From Sebastes aleutianus (lineage: Eukaryota > Chordata > Actinopteri > Perciformes > Sebastidae): DNA of 64,000 bases. The DNA is taken from positions 17,108,361 to 17,172,360 of the forward strand of contig CAKAKS010000066.1 of assembly GCA_916700875.1 (NCBI GenBank), given 5' to 3'. The position numbers and the translations under genes are program-made. Each line of letters begins with the position of its first letter. Within the stretch, counting starts at the first letter, position 1. The notes under the pieces were generated by a model. That model made no database searches, was not told the DNA's origin, and saw only the letters and a program-made list of their open reading frames with translations. This document shows positions 1 to 12,833 of the stretch, piece after piece.

Positions 1-2146
1 CTAGTCATTTATTTAACACTCAAATATGGTCCTGGGCTGTTTGGCGAGAATACATCAACCGGCACACAAGAGTCCACACAAAGAGCGGCACACTTCAACA
101 GACAAAGAGCGAAAAGAGAGAGGGCAAGCGCCTTTTTTTCTCCTTCACATGAAGTGTTGTTTGTTCAGGGTGGGTGCAGGGTACCGAGTGGGACGGATAG
201 ATGGAGGGAGGGGAGGGACTGATGGAAGAAGGGAGGGAGGGAGGGGGGGGAGAAGGATGAATGGTTATTACACAGTAAGTCGATGCACAATCGGAGGGTG
301 TCTGTGGGTGATAGTGGGGAGAAGAGGGGGGTACACTGGGGGTGTAAAAGATCTTTTGTGAAGGCTGGGAGTTAATCACTTGAGCGGCACACGCCAGTTC
401 TATGGGAGCACATGTTGTACACTGTTGGCTCCCCTGGGGGGGAGCAGGAGGTCCCAAAACACACCCACACACACACAGAGCTGAATTTGCATGTCAGTTA
501 TAATGCAAAGCTGGGTACAGGCCGACTAGAAAGACCCACCCTCTCCAACGAAACAGTTAGCGGACCCTCCTGGCTGTGGTGATAGTGTGAGGCTTGCATT
601 TGCTGCTGGTTCATTCAAGGGCAAACACACACACAGAGACGTACACACAGGACTGGATAGATGACTGCAGGGGCCTTGCTAGAGATGGATGCTTAGATTG
701 ACCTGGCAGTAAGTACAATCTATTGTTTCATTACTTCAGTCCCATGTCAGTGGTGGATGCAAATATTTGAGAGTGATAGTGAAGGCTGGGGGTTTAGATT
801 TAGCGGCAGACATCCAGGCACAGCAGAATAGAGGCAGTCACGTCAGAGACTGTTCACGTCAGACATGGGGGGACTGCTTTGCAGGTACAAATTTAACATT
901 ACTCAACATTTTCTGTTTACTTTCCTAGAATATATTTTGAATTTCATCCTGAATGAAACAGAAAATCAAAGCTGTGCTGGAAGACTTCCAACTGGCTGTT
1001 TGATTCAGAAGCCTTCAATTTAGGATTATCTTTCCGTCCATGTATTTACCTTAAATAGACTATAACTGTCAGCTTTGTATTGTGCTGCGTGGAAACCACT
1101 CAAACTTTCCTCCTCTGTCTCACTTGCTGTCTGTCTCTGATGCTCCTTTTATTCTCCTCATGATGAAACATCTATTTTGTACATGTCTCATCTCGCTTAT
1201 CATTGTTTTCCGGGCGATGAAAAGTGACAGCCTTGATCAGCTCTCCCGCCTTCATTCGGCATTTTTCCCCTTCAAACATGCCAGTCAAACACCACGAGGA
1301 AATGACACTGACAGCTATGCGCATCCTCACAAACAACACTGTGCAACCAATAATCATTGACTTGCCTGAAGCCAAATACAATGTACCCTAATACGTGACT
1401 CACGGCAGGCCATTAGTGCCATGCTTTGTTGGTGTGGCCATTATAAAATGGTTAAAGGCTGAGGACCAGGTGGTTAGGGGAGCCCACAGGCCTGATCAGC
1501 CAGTATGGAGCCCTTTGCTACTAAGTCACTACTTTTCCCCTGTGGGTTGGAGATAGTGGCTAGCAGCATCTGGGGTCTGGTTATTTTTAAAAAGGAGGTG
1601 GGGACGGTGAATAGAGAACATCACTTGTACCTCTGTGAATAAAATTCCTTGTATTATAAGTCTAATCTAATCTTTTGTTTCATAATTACAGCCAATCACA
1701 GTATTAGAACTTGATATTTTAGTGTGAACTGTCTGTACTGTGTTCACGAACAGCAGCAACTATAATGTTTGAATAGTACTATTCAGATGGCAGGCCCAGC
1801 CAAGTGTTGAGTAGGATGTAAGTAGCCTAAATTGCCAGTTTGTTTAGCAGAAGGGCACCCAAAGGGTTATTTGTCAAATTCAACGGCCGAGCCATAAATC
1901 TCGACACACAAAGCCAGGCGGAGTGCCAAGATGGACTTTTTTTCTACTTTGTTTGTTTTGCAAATGTGAACACACCTGCTTCAACACTGCATGTCTGGAC
2001 TGAACAGGAAACAATAGAATTTAACAACCCTAAAAAAACTGACACCCTGACAGGGTTTGGTCCTTTCATGAAAGAAACTTCTGTTTAAGGATCAACAGCT
2101 AGTATTCTGTGTGTTTAATGTGTGTTATCCCTTTCTTGTCTTGCAG
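1..2146. other. upstream region / possible 5' UTR introns of lzts1
   Basis: No coding gene is supported here. The first 480 bases hold a G-rich purine tract (about 196-255) and a short CA repeat. Two consensus-like splice donors that could end noncoding 5' exons of lzts1 are visible: GGCA|GTAAGT with the cut after 708, and GCAG|GTACAA with the cut after 884. The first coding exon is preceded by a pyrimidine-rich acceptor ending at 2146 (CTTGTCTTGCAG), so at least one upstream noncoding exon must exist. Which donor is used cannot be decided without transcripts. Confidence 0.35.
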
Positions 2147-2263
2147 ATGGAGCCACTGATAGCACTTCTCTGGGGTCATGAGTCGGTTCTTCCCCTCACT
2201 TCTGTGTAACTTGACCACCTGGATTTCAGCCCCCGCCCTCCCGTCATCTATGCCTGCAGGACC

Positions 2264-5200
2264 ATGGGCAGTGTCAGCAGCCTCGTCAACGGCAACAGCC
2301 TCAACAGCAAACACTGCAAGGCGTCTGAACACAGGTTAAAGAAGGGAGCAAATCCTCACAGAAAGAGCGGAGGTTGCAGCCTTGATGAGTTACTGAAGTG
2401 TGGCTTCACTCAGGGCTCCTCATCCACTGCTCAACCTTCTAAAGTTCTGTCACACTCCCGGTCGGGTCGAAGTGAAGATTTCTTTTACATCAAGGTGTGT
2501 GCCATCGGATGACATTAAAACTATAGTTCAAAGGAATATACTGCACGGTTATAAAGCATATCATGTTTCTCCTGTTCCATACAAGGTGAGCCATAAACCG
2601 AGGTCAGTGTACCACAGAGGAGGATCAATGGAAGAGCGTGCAGGTGGAAAGAACAGAGATGGGGAATCAGACGGGCGACTGCAACCAAAGCTGCTGCTCA
2701 TGTCAGGAAAAAAGACTGAAAGGGTGAGCAGAAGGCCCATTGTTGCTTCTTTCATGATTCACCCAAAGGATGCGATTACATTTTAAAGGAATGGTCCAGC
2801 ATTTTGGGGAAATATTTGCTTTCTTGCCATGAGTTAGATGAGAAGATTAAAGGGGAACTATGGCCATTTTCAAAATTCATACATGAACAACTCTCTCTCA
2901 AATTTAAAAACTAGAGTGCTAAAACTCAAACTTGTGATGTTATAGGGTATAAAGTGTGGAGCTGCTCCATAGACAATGAATAGGGAGAGATGTTGTAGAT
3001 GTCACTGAGAGCACCAAGGGGAATATCCTGAGTATTTGGGGACATTTTCTGTTTCACAACTGACAACATTACAATAGAATAAAAATAACAATTAAATAAA
3101 TAAAGCTTCCCATTCATTGTCTATGGAGCAGCTCCAGACTTTATACCCTATGACATCACAAGTTTGAGACTTACCTCTCTGGTTTCTGGCTTTGAGAGAG
3201 AGTAGCCCATGTTCACAAATACTGTTTGAACTTTCCTAGGCCATGGAAATAACATTTTGGAATTCTTAATATAGGTTGTATTCTCCTTTAATGACACATT
3301 TGTACAGTAAATGTGCCGGAGCCAGAAGATGGGTTAGCTAAGCTTAGGATAAAGACTGTAAACAGGTGGAATCAACTAACCTGGCTCTGTGCAAAGACAA
3401 CCAAATTCGCCTGTCAGCAACTCTTTTATTCAATCAGATACATCAGATATTAACTGAGATCATGATTTTATGTCCGTTTTCATAGCCTCATCAAACGTAG
3501 CTTTGCTGTGCTTTACCTGACTGGAACCGTTGCTATGGTTATCCTTACAACCATTCAGAAGTCACACTGCAGAACTGCAACAGACTTTAAAAGCCTCGCA
3601 GCAAAGTTGAGGATAAAACATGCACAGCAGGTAGTTTAATTGGTGGCAGCCATTCCTCATAACCTGTGTTGAACCTTCCCAGCGTATTAATCACCCCCCT
3701 CCCAGATTAATGACCTAAGAATGCCTTGATCTTCTCAGCGAAGTCATTTCTGTGCCAGGAATACATAGGCAAACTCGGAGTCTCCTTCAATAGGTCTTTA
3801 TTCCTCAGGGGCAAGAGGGGGAGAAAGGAGAGGAATAGGAAGCAGCTTTAAAAGAGACAGAGCGGAGAATAAGGGAGAAAAGAGAGAGGGGCCAAAGAGA
3901 GTTTGAGGGATAGAAAGAGAAGAAAGAAAAAAAAACGAGGAAAGGCATCCCAGTCATGAAGTCAGTGAGAAGGAATGCTGAGCTCACAAGCTTTACCTCT
4001 TACACTTCAGCAGTAGCTCATATTATTAATATCACAGAGGAGGGCTATTCATCTTCGCTCAGACAGCACATGGGGGAGAGATGTGGGATGCAGAGGAGGA
4101 GGAGAGGAGGACGGAAAGGAAGGAGGGGAGCCGTGGTGCTGCTTGTGACATTCTTGGACAGCACAGATGGGGCATGCGGAGTATAAGTTCATCTTTGAAA
4201 TGAGTTTTCTCTTTTTGTGACAGTCTAGTGAATTTTACTTGCAACTACTGGCTTTTAATACTGCCAGCTTGTAGTGAAGCAATTTTGCACGCTTCAGTGC
4301 TTCTATTTCTAATATGAGAAGACATGATTGGGGAGGGGGAAATCTATCCTTTTCATTTGTACAGACGTTCCAGCACGTGACAATATTTATCTCTGTGAAA
4401 GCATGATGATTTTCAAGTTTCAAGAATGTCTGTCTCTTTGTGCTCTCTGTGACAGCTATAAGAGGAGCCACTGAATATGAAAACAAAAATTGGAAAGAGC
4501 ACCCCTGACTGTGTGTCATTTCACTCCTCTAGACCTCAGCTGAGAAGTCATTGGTCCATTCCACTGCCTTCAAGCCTGTGATTCCCAAGAGTATATCCTC
4601 CACAGAGACAGGCCACAACAACCTGGACATCCTTTGTCCTCTGGAGAAAGCAAGGAGTCCAGATATTAGACACAAGCAAGACACCTTCTCAGGTCTTTAT
4701 CTAGATTATACTGTTGCCTTAAAATTAGATTATTCAGGTCAAAGGACCAATTGCACTAAAATAAAATACCATCTCTTTTCATTTCAGGGACTCTGTCCGA
4801 CTCTGGACGTAACTCAATGTCTAGCCTGCCCACCCACAGCACCAGCGGCAGCCTAAGTGCTTCCACGGGCCCCGTCAGTCACAGCGATGGCAGCTCAGCT
4901 CCCACAAACAGCCTCAGCAAGGGAGCTCAACCCAATTTCCCTCCATGGGTCAACGGGAATAGCACTAACCTTGACTGTAGCTACAGGGCTGATTTCAACA
5001 GCGGAGGGTTGGCATCTAAGGCTAATGGGGATGCCGGCTCCCCACTTTCTGCAGATGAGCCAAGCGCTCTCTCTGAGACTGCAGGTGGGATCCGGTCCCC
5101 CATTACAACAGATGAGTCACTGATTGAACGTTTGGAACAAAGGCTGTTGGAGAGAGAGACTGAGCTGCAGGAGCTACAGGTACCAAGCTGTCACGCTACA

Positions 5201-8200
5201 AAAAAAACAGCATGTGCTCTTAATCAAGATCAGTACATTTTAACAGTAGTTAGATTGTACAACTGCGATAATTTCTTACTGAGATGTCTTCACTTTACAA
5301 TAGGTGAGTTTTGAAGACAAGGAAGTAGACACCTGCCAGCTGTTTGAGGAGAGACAAAGGTACTGCTCGGAGGAGATGGAGGGGCTGAAGCAGCGATGCT
5401 CCACAAGGTTACGGCAAGTGTCCCAAATGGCTGCGAAAACCCAGCAAGTGCTCCAGCTGCATGTCAGCCAACTCCAGGTCAGCCCACCTCATCTTTTCTT
5501 TCTAGTCCCCTGGTTCATCTTCATCCCACCAATCCTTCCCCCTTTCCAATGAATCAATTAAAGGGAAAATTCGCCACCTTTTATGTGGATGTCCAATCAG
5601 TGTTGGTGGTAAGTGTAGTCAATTGAAGCAATAAATTATTCTGTGCGTGCAATATTGACCGAGAAAGCTGAGTTCTGCTGCTCAAAGAGCCGTGCCGGCT
5701 GTGCCTACATGTACCAGGATGCATTGTGTGCAAGCTTCTGACGCCCGGAGGGTCCCCGCCACGGATGTATAAAGAGATCTGGATACAGCGTTCGAGGCAG
5801 GGCCCCATTCATTCCTATGTAAGTTGCTCAGTGGCACATGAATAAAAAAAATCTTGACTTTCGAGTATAAAATTACCTGGATCTTCCGGCATAGAGCAGG
5901 CGCACTAGCGTTTCGGTCCAGCCGCGGTCTTGGTCTCATTCACATGAAGGGAGGAAGGGAAATAACTCTGGATTTGGCTCTTAGTGCGTTTTACAACTTT
6001 TAGGACATAACGATTTAAATAAGGGTTATTCAAGTGTTCGCACTGGGAAGTTGATTCAGCTCAAAAAAAATTATCCGCTGAGTTACAGACGTCTCTCTCC
6101 AAATGTAAGTCTATGGGAAAAGTATTTTTGGGCCCACTGGCATCACCTGACGGACACGGAGGTTGTAATTCCACCGTTTGGCCACTATGTAAAATTTGCT
6201 TCAAAGTCATGCGCTCTTCCTGGGGGCTTGGTCCCCGCAGGCCATATCCTCTTGCATTGCTAATGAGAAAATACGGCTGAATATCCGAGTCAGCCAAAAC
6301 ACTGTAAAATGTATCGTCGTCCATAACATCCTCTGCACTCACACTAGCTAGTTTGCAATACAAGCGAAGGGAACAGGGAAGTTCTGTTTTTGAGCGCCAT
6401 CTAGAGCACAGGCATCCCCTGGCTACCCAGAGATGGAAACTAGAAATCCAAACTGGAATTGCAACCTGTAGCTCTTCCTCGCATCCAACTATGTCACCGT
6501 CACATCAAATGATGGCGTTGGATGCAGGAAGAACAGCAGATTTTGCTGCTGCAACCTCAGCTTTCTTGGTCGATTTAGTCCGCACTTATTGCTTCAATCA
6601 ACTACATTTACCATCAACTCTGATTAGATGTCCAAATAAAAGGTGGTGCATTTTCCCTTTAAGATATACATACAGTATTTTACCTTCATTTCTTTTAAGA
6701 AAAAAAAAGCAGAAGCAGAAGCATAGAAATTCTACACAATGAGTGAAATGAGAAATGAACCCACTGTACAGGTGGAGAAGGAGAGGCTTCAGGAGGATGT
6801 CTCAAAGCTAAGCCGAGAGAAGGATCTTGTTGAGCTCAGACTGAGGTCTTATGCGGCAGAGAGCACACAGCTCGCTCCGACACTCGAGGAAACTCAATGG
6901 GAGGTGAGTCATGAGTCGAGTGATATCAGTTTGAAAAACTTGTAGCTACAACAATACAATCTGGTACAACCTTGAATGCGGCTGAGGAGGTGTCAGAACA
7001 TAATGTTCTTCTAATGAAAAAGAACACCAATAATCATCATGTTTAATAAGAAAAAGAAATCCATCATAAAAGAGTCAGAAAATATCAATTGATTTTTATA
7101 TAACCAGTGGATTTGTATAATGTATATAGAGAATTAGCACCAACTCTGCAGTTCTCCTCAACTCTAGGGAGCTTTTTAGCTTTTCAGCTCTTTGTTTTGG
7201 TTTTAAAGCCCTCAACTTTACTGTTTTGGTTCATTATCACCGCTCTCATCCAGCAGTTTTGCAGCAAACAGGCTCTGATAAACCAGCTGTACGCTCCCTG
7301 CCCAGCACCAAACGTCAGACAAACAAAGTTAGCAACTAGCCGGGGAACATAGTGGACATTTTTCCTAATATCGGACTTACATTTTCAGCGTATCCACAAA
7401 ACATGACTTCAAATTAAGGCTAATGTTGCTGTGTATGCTGGATGTAAATAGGCAACTGTTTGTTAAAGGTCTTATTGATAACATTTTTATGTAGATGATT
7501 TTTTTTTAAGAAATAATACATCTATAGAGCCTTTAGAAAGGTGCCAAATAAAAGTATGGCTTTTCCTGAAAAAAAATATTATAATTGTGAAATTATCATT
7601 TTAAAAATGTTGGCGGGTCCAAAATGAATGTTTTGTTTATCTCTGTGGAAGATATTTGACGTTTGGTTCCCACTTCTAACAAGGCTTGTGAGCCAATAGT
7701 AAAACAACGTTGACATCACGTGGTATCTCTGGGTCGTCAGTTAGTGTGGAAAAAAACAGATAAATGGCTGAGATTGGCAGTAAGTGGCTGGCAACAACTT
7801 GTGGTGAAGTAAATGCAATGGAACGGGGGAGGGAGAATGCGACATATAGTGGCTGAATGTTATCAATGTTATCAATAGCACCTTTAATACATTTGCCACA
7901 ACTTTATGTAAATGCTGATAATATGTCAATTTTGTGTTTACAGCCAGCTGCGCTGCCCCCAAGTGGCCAAAAAAATCTATTAATTCATTCTCAACAAAAC
8001 TTTTTTATTTATTTACATCTTTAACTTACTTTTGGCATGAGGTGAAAATGAAAAAAGTAGTATTTCCCATGCATACTATTGTTATTTGATGTTTTATAAA
8101 GCAATATAACTTACTAATACCTAATGTTGTTAATCCAACAGTTGACTTGATCCTTTAACTGCCAGTTAAAAAGGTACATATCACACACATTACTACTCTG

Positions 8201-9286
8201 TCTGGTTCATCTTCATAATTGTCTCTGTCCAAATGCAGGTGTGCCAGAAGACAGGGGAAATCTCACTGCTGAAGCTGCAGCTGAGAGACAGCAAGGCAGA
8301 AGTCAACCATAAGCTCAACGATATAGTCTGCCTCAGAGCGTCACTGAAGGAAAACACAGCAAAGATGGAGACGCTCGAGAGACAGAATAAAGACCACGAG
8401 GACAAACTCCACTCTCGCACCATAGAGGTTGAGGTTAGTCAGTTCATGATTCAATAGCAATTCATTCCAGCATGGCATTCAGATAAGGACGTGTGAATAA
8501 AATGCCCACACGGTGCTTATAAGATGAAAGCACTTTGAGTTAGGAAGGATACCTGCTATTATGTGCTAATGCTACACTCAACTGTGACCTTCAGACTGTT
8601 TTCAATGTCCGTGTTTTAGCAGACTTATATAATCACAGTCAGAATAAGTGAGCTTATTTGACACTTCATGTTAGACCTGTTTCATCAGTCAAAATAGTCC
8701 TCTTAATGGCCGAATATGTTTAAATATTTTAATTCAGGTGTGCCAAAATGAACTTCAGCGAAAGAAGAATGAGGCCGATTTGCTGAGAGAGAAAGTGGGC
8801 AAACTGGAGAAAGACATTCAGGGAATGAAACAGGATCTGGCCGTAGCCAAAGAGCGGAGGCTGCAGCACAGTTTGCAACTCGAGGCCCGTGCCCAGACTC
8901 AGGCCCTGGAAAGACTGATCCAAGCCCCAGACTCCCGCGCCGAGGACCAGGTGGAGGAGAACAGCGGAAACATGGCCACAGGATCACTCCAGAGAGAAGT
9001 GGAGAGACTGAAGCAGCAGCTCAGGGAGGAGAAGGACGCACAGGAGAGGCTGGCCAGCACCTTTGAGCAGGAGAGGCTAACGTGGAACAAGGAGAAAGAC
9101 CGGGTCATCAAGTACCAGAAGCAGCTCCAGGTCAACTACCTGCAGGTGCACAAGAAGAACCAGGACCTGGAGAGGATCCTGAAGGAGCTGACCGCCGAAA
9201 TGGAGAGCCGAACGGAGCTCGGCATGGACATCAACTACAGTTCAGGGTTACAGACGTACGACGACGTTATTGCCACAGAGATTTGA
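2264..9286 (+). CDS. lzts1: Leucine zipper putative tumor suppressor 1 (LZTS1/FEZ1-like), 8 coding exons
   Basis: Coding exons are 2264-2494, 2586-2723, 4533-4692, 4788-5179, 5304-5477, 6772-6903, 8239-8433 and 8738-9286. All joins are GT-AG and in frame, giving 656 aa. The start lies in a strong Kozak context (ACCATGG), and the N-terminus MGSVSSL fits an N-myristoylation signal (Gly2, Ser6). Hallmarks of the family follow in order: SEDFFYIKV (about 70-78), STAFKPVIPK, LSDSGRNSMSSLPTHSTS, RSPITTDE, then a long coiled coil from about residue 290 with LEETQWEVCQKTGEISLLK and CQNELQRKKNEADLLREK, and the C-terminal tail DDVIATEI, a PDZ-ligand-like end. LZTS proteins are known as postsynaptic-density scaffolds that bind Shank/SPAR-type PDZ proteins, with LZTS1 also linked to mitotic control. 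The SEDFFYIKV block favours LZTS1 over LZTS2 and LZTS3. Introns 2, 5 and 6 carry MITEs. Exon calls are firm; assignment to the 1 paralogue is likely. Confidence 0.93.
2782..3455. repeat. Teleost dispersed repeat interrupted by a nested MITE
   Basis: The outer element begins TTAAAGGAATGGTCCAGCATTTTGGGG, stops near GAGTTAGATGAGAAGA (2846), and resumes near 3310 with GTTAGCTAAGCTTAGGATAAAGACTG and CTAACCTGGCTCTGTGCAAA. I recognise this order from a common teleost interspersed repeat. Between the halves lies a second element, described separately. The whole lies in lzts1 intron 2. The outer 3' limit is approximate. Confidence 0.6.
2847..3292. mobile_element. Nested MITE with large internal inverted repeat
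   Basis: The element starts TTAAAGGGGAACTATGGCC and ends TTCTCCTTTAA, giving short terminal inverted repeats next to TTAA. Inside it, 2925-2981 and 3112-3168 are 57-nt inverted arms that differ at only two positions by eye, separated by 130 bases. No coding capacity is seen. It sits inside an older repeat within lzts1 intron 2. Confidence 0.7.
5558..6662. mobile_element. 1.1-kb nonautonomous element with long terminal inverted repeats
   Basis: The left end (TTAAAGGGAAAATTCGCCAC and on for about 80 bases) is matched in reverse complement at the right end (GGTGGTGCATTTTCCCTTTAA). Arms of 80-100 bp resemble each other with scattered mismatches, and similarity seems to continue to the sequence around 5660 and 6560 (AAGAAAGCTGAGGTTGC-type motif). 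No transposase reading frame is visible. It occupies most of lzts1 intron 5. Confidence 0.72.
7463..7887 (+). mobile_element. MITE, family with TTAAAGGTCTTATTGATAAC ends (copy 1)
   Basis: The left end TTAAAGGTCTTATTGATAAC and right end GTTATCAATAGCACCTTTAA form terminal inverted repeats of about 20 bp. The body is repeated in opposite orientation at 20350-20745 (shared landmarks: GGAAGATATTTGACGTTTGG, GAGCCAATAGTAAAACAACG, GCTGAGATTGGCAGTAAGT). It lies in lzts1 intron 6, with no coding capacity. Confidence 0.78.
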
Positions 9287-10598
9287 TGGGAGCACTCACA
9301 CATGTTCAGTAACAGTGAACTTGACTTTTTTTTCACCACAGATATTTATGATATTATAACAGCTGAAGATCAGTCACTGGTATTTAGTGTTTTACAAGGG
9401 TTATTTAATAGAATGTGCTGTATTTTGTGTCCAAGTCACAAAGAAATGTGCTAGATGACACTGTTAGTACTTGTTTAAAAGTAAGTTATTTAATGTTCAA
9501 ATGAGAATATTTTTTTTTTACCATGCTGTCTAACAGTATCACTCATTGTTCAAATCATGCAACACGTTTGTAGTTTAAACACCATTTATTATTGGTTGTT
9601 CATTGATAGATGATGATTAATGTCTAGTGGTAACACATGATAGCATGATAGTGGCTTAACATCTGTCCCTTCCAGCATGGCAAATAACAGTGATGTATCA
9701 TCCGTGAGTCTGGGGTCCTGAACCTTAATAGATGTTGCCTTGTGTATCCACGTTACTGTCTGCTCCCACACTGTCCATTCTTAGGGGGTTTGTTTGTGCA
9801 TGGAAAATGGTTTTAAACCATTGCACGAGTCATTTCATAACAATTCACCAATGTAAAAAATGTTTTACTTCAAAATACATGTAAAAATTATTTCAAGCTG
9901 TCATGCATTTTCATCCTTACATTCAATTCAGCAGTGAAGATTTAAAGCCTCTGAACACCCACACAAGTGTCTTCAGTTATTCTGGCTGATTAGACCTCTG
10001 CTCGGGTTGAAGGTGGGCCAGAAAATTTGATAGGTCACAAATCTCCATCTACCCTAACAGGTTCAACAAAGCTAAGAGGAGACTCAGGAGACTCAGGAAG
10101 ATCTCTCAATTAGTCTATACACAGTTGCCAGGTTAACTGAAAACACCTGTGTGGGTGTACATAGACTTTAAGTCAATATGCACTGTTACTGAAGTTGATA
10201 TACTTTATCATCTGTATGTTTTGGTCATTCACTGGATCAAACTTTCTGTTACTGTGAACATTTCAGCGATACACAGAATTCATTGTTCAAGACATGCCGC
10301 TACATGTGTCAGTTCAGGTGTCATATAAAGCTCCCAATATCACTCATACAATCTCTCCACTGAACAGATTCATCATTGATAAATGAAACTATTTCATTGC
10401 AGTCCAGGCTGACTGTGTTGATGAGACTGTAATCTAATTGTTAGATTTAATTTAATCCATTTACAAACTTGAGCAGAGATGCCGAACTCTTTGGATCAGT
10501 GGACGGTGCCACTGCATTGTCTGAGTGTGCATGAAACTACTTAAAGCAAACCTTTTGCCTGAACCTGTTCATTACTGATACAGAAATGCACATAATAC

Positions 10599-10600
<2 letters not shown>

Positions 10601-10637
<37 letters not shown>
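10601..10637. repeat. (AT)n microsatellite
   Basis: About 18 uninterrupted AT dinucleotides in the presumed 3' UTR or downstream flank of lzts1. Confidence 0.9.
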
Positions 10638-10639
<2 letters not shown>

Positions 10640-12330
10640 AGAGAACACCGCTGACAGATACCAAGGGCAAATGCAAATTTGGGGATTCACTTTGTGTTCT
10701 GTGTGTGTTTAGAGAGAGAGAGGGAGATTAAACGGGGCTGAAAAGAATACAATAAAAGCAAATATTATAAGAGAAAAACAAAGGAAAAAAGGGTGATCTC
10801 CCGGTAATGTCTATCTCTCCCCCTACATTGTTCATCTAACTTCGTGAGAGTTCGCTGGCACGGTTCCACTTGGAGACAAACAATCCTTCCCAGCAGCAGC
10901 AACCCCGGACATTTGGCTCTGCTATTTTGGAGCTATTCCACTTCTCCCACAAGGGCAAAGTAGTTTGTGAAGCAAAAGTTTAACTCCTCCACCCACTCGA
11001 TACTCAGGTGCTCACATAGACTATCAGGCGGAAATATATGCACACGCCGCGCTGGTCAAGAATGTGTGGCAGTCTCTGTAATGAGGCTGCTTGAGATTGC
11101 TCAGCTACCCACCATTACATTACATTACCACAGCAGGTCAGGAGAGATTTGGAGGCAGACAGAGTAAGTGGAACTGAGGTGAGGTGCTGTAACTAGAGGC
11201 ACTCAAACTGAAAAGTCTGATAAGTGTTTCACAGCCCTTGCACTGGTCCTTAGCACCAAAAAGTGGTCAAATAGGGAAGTGGCGAAAGGACGGTTGATAG
11301 TGCAGCCATGGCACTTTTTACACTTTCTTGGAATTCAATATACAAAATCAGACTCTTGTACACCTTGAGGCAAAAAAAGCCTCAGTGAAACAGATGGTAT
11401 GCTGGATTAGAATTGGAAATAGAGTACCAACAAACAAGCTAGGGTTCAAACACGGGTGATTTAAAAAGCAGCAAATGTTTGTCATTTGTGCATTACTGTT
11501 TGTTCTAACACTTGCTAATTTACTTTGCTGTATTCTGAAATTCAGTTTAGCCAAAAAAGTGAATTTGACATTGATCTCAACAAACAGATTTGTTCACTGA
11601 GGCTCTTTTTGATAGACGGCGAGTAGATTCATCTGTGTTCAAACATCAACAAACATATCATTGGACTAATCTGCATTATGTTGGCTTTTAATGATTTCTA
11701 AAACTGTCCTTCAATGCACTTGAAAGGTGGGTGAATACTTTTGATTAAGTACACCTAACCACAATGTACAATACTGCGGCTTTACTTGTATAGCGGTATT
11801 AGATTTTTGTTTGTCAAACTACTCTTGTTAATATTTATTGCACAACTTCACAAGTAAATGCTGGATTTATAAATAAATATGAATGCTGTTGATACATATT
11901 CAAAGCTGTCTACAACTGCGCTCTTTGTCAATCCCTCATTATCATTCCCCATTCCTCTTGGACTTCAATAATGAGAAGATTGTTTTCCTCTCCCGCCTAA
12001 TCATCTAATTTCGGCCTAGTGTTTCCTTCCTCATCCAGCAGCTCTTTCCAGCTCATCGTCTGTCATTACTAAGCTGATTGGACCAAATCAAAACTGAAAT
12101 CAAATTAAGGCCCATTGTCAGTGGCGCGTGGCTCCGTCACCGACATGAATGGGGGACCACACAGAGGAGATAACAAGGAATTCAAAGTCGCTGGTTTGAC
12201 ATGAAAGAAAACAACAGAGCTGACTGGATGAAGGGAGTTTTACTCAAAATAAACATGTAAGAAACATCACCTACATTTACATGATTGTATACAATAAACA
12301 TAAATCCTTGCTGCAATGTTCTCATGTGCT

Positions 12331-12833
12331 TTAAAGGGGACCTATTATGCTTTTGTGCTTTTTCCCTTTCCTTTAGTGTTATATAGCTTTTTGTGCATGT
12401 AAAATGTCTGCAGTTACCAAGTCCATGCCAAAAAGAGTTACTCTCCCCCACAGAAACACTGCTCCTGAACTGCCTGAAACGCTTAGATTGAAGTCTCGCC
12501 TGTTCTTCCGTAACGTGGTGACATCACCAAGTAACACACTTTGCATAATACCTGCATAGCAGCTAATTTAGTTTGGCACGCCCTCAAACAAAGCTAGGTA
12601 AAGCGGCGCTAAAGCGGAGTCTGAAGAGTTTGGTTCAGTTGACCAATCACAACAGAGTGGGCCAGCTGACCAATCAGAGCAGAGGGTGAAAAATGGTGCT
12701 GCAGCATAGCCGGTATGAGAAAAATAAAGTTTTTTTTTAACATTAAAGCATGTAAATATGTTCTAGTAGAAACCCAAAATACAAGTATGAACCTGAAAAT
12801 GCACCTGAAAATAAGAATAATAGGTCATCTTTA
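12331..12833. mobile_element. MITE with TTAAAGGGGACCTATTATGC ends
   Basis: The left end reads TTAAAGGGGACCTATTATGC and the right end ATAATAGGTCATCTTTAA, forming terminal inverted repeats. The roughly 500-bp body is noncoding and contains two CCAAT-type motifs (GACCAATCACAAC and GACCAATCAGAGC). The terminal sequence is one I recognise from teleost MITEs. It lies in the lzts1-hspb11 spacer. Confidence 0.75.

Noticed and set aside
5182..5300. Read-through of lzts1 exon 4 into intron 4
   Set aside because: The frame stays open past the donor, but residues after LQELQ lose all LZTS similarity, and CAG|GTACCA joins cleanly to 5304.
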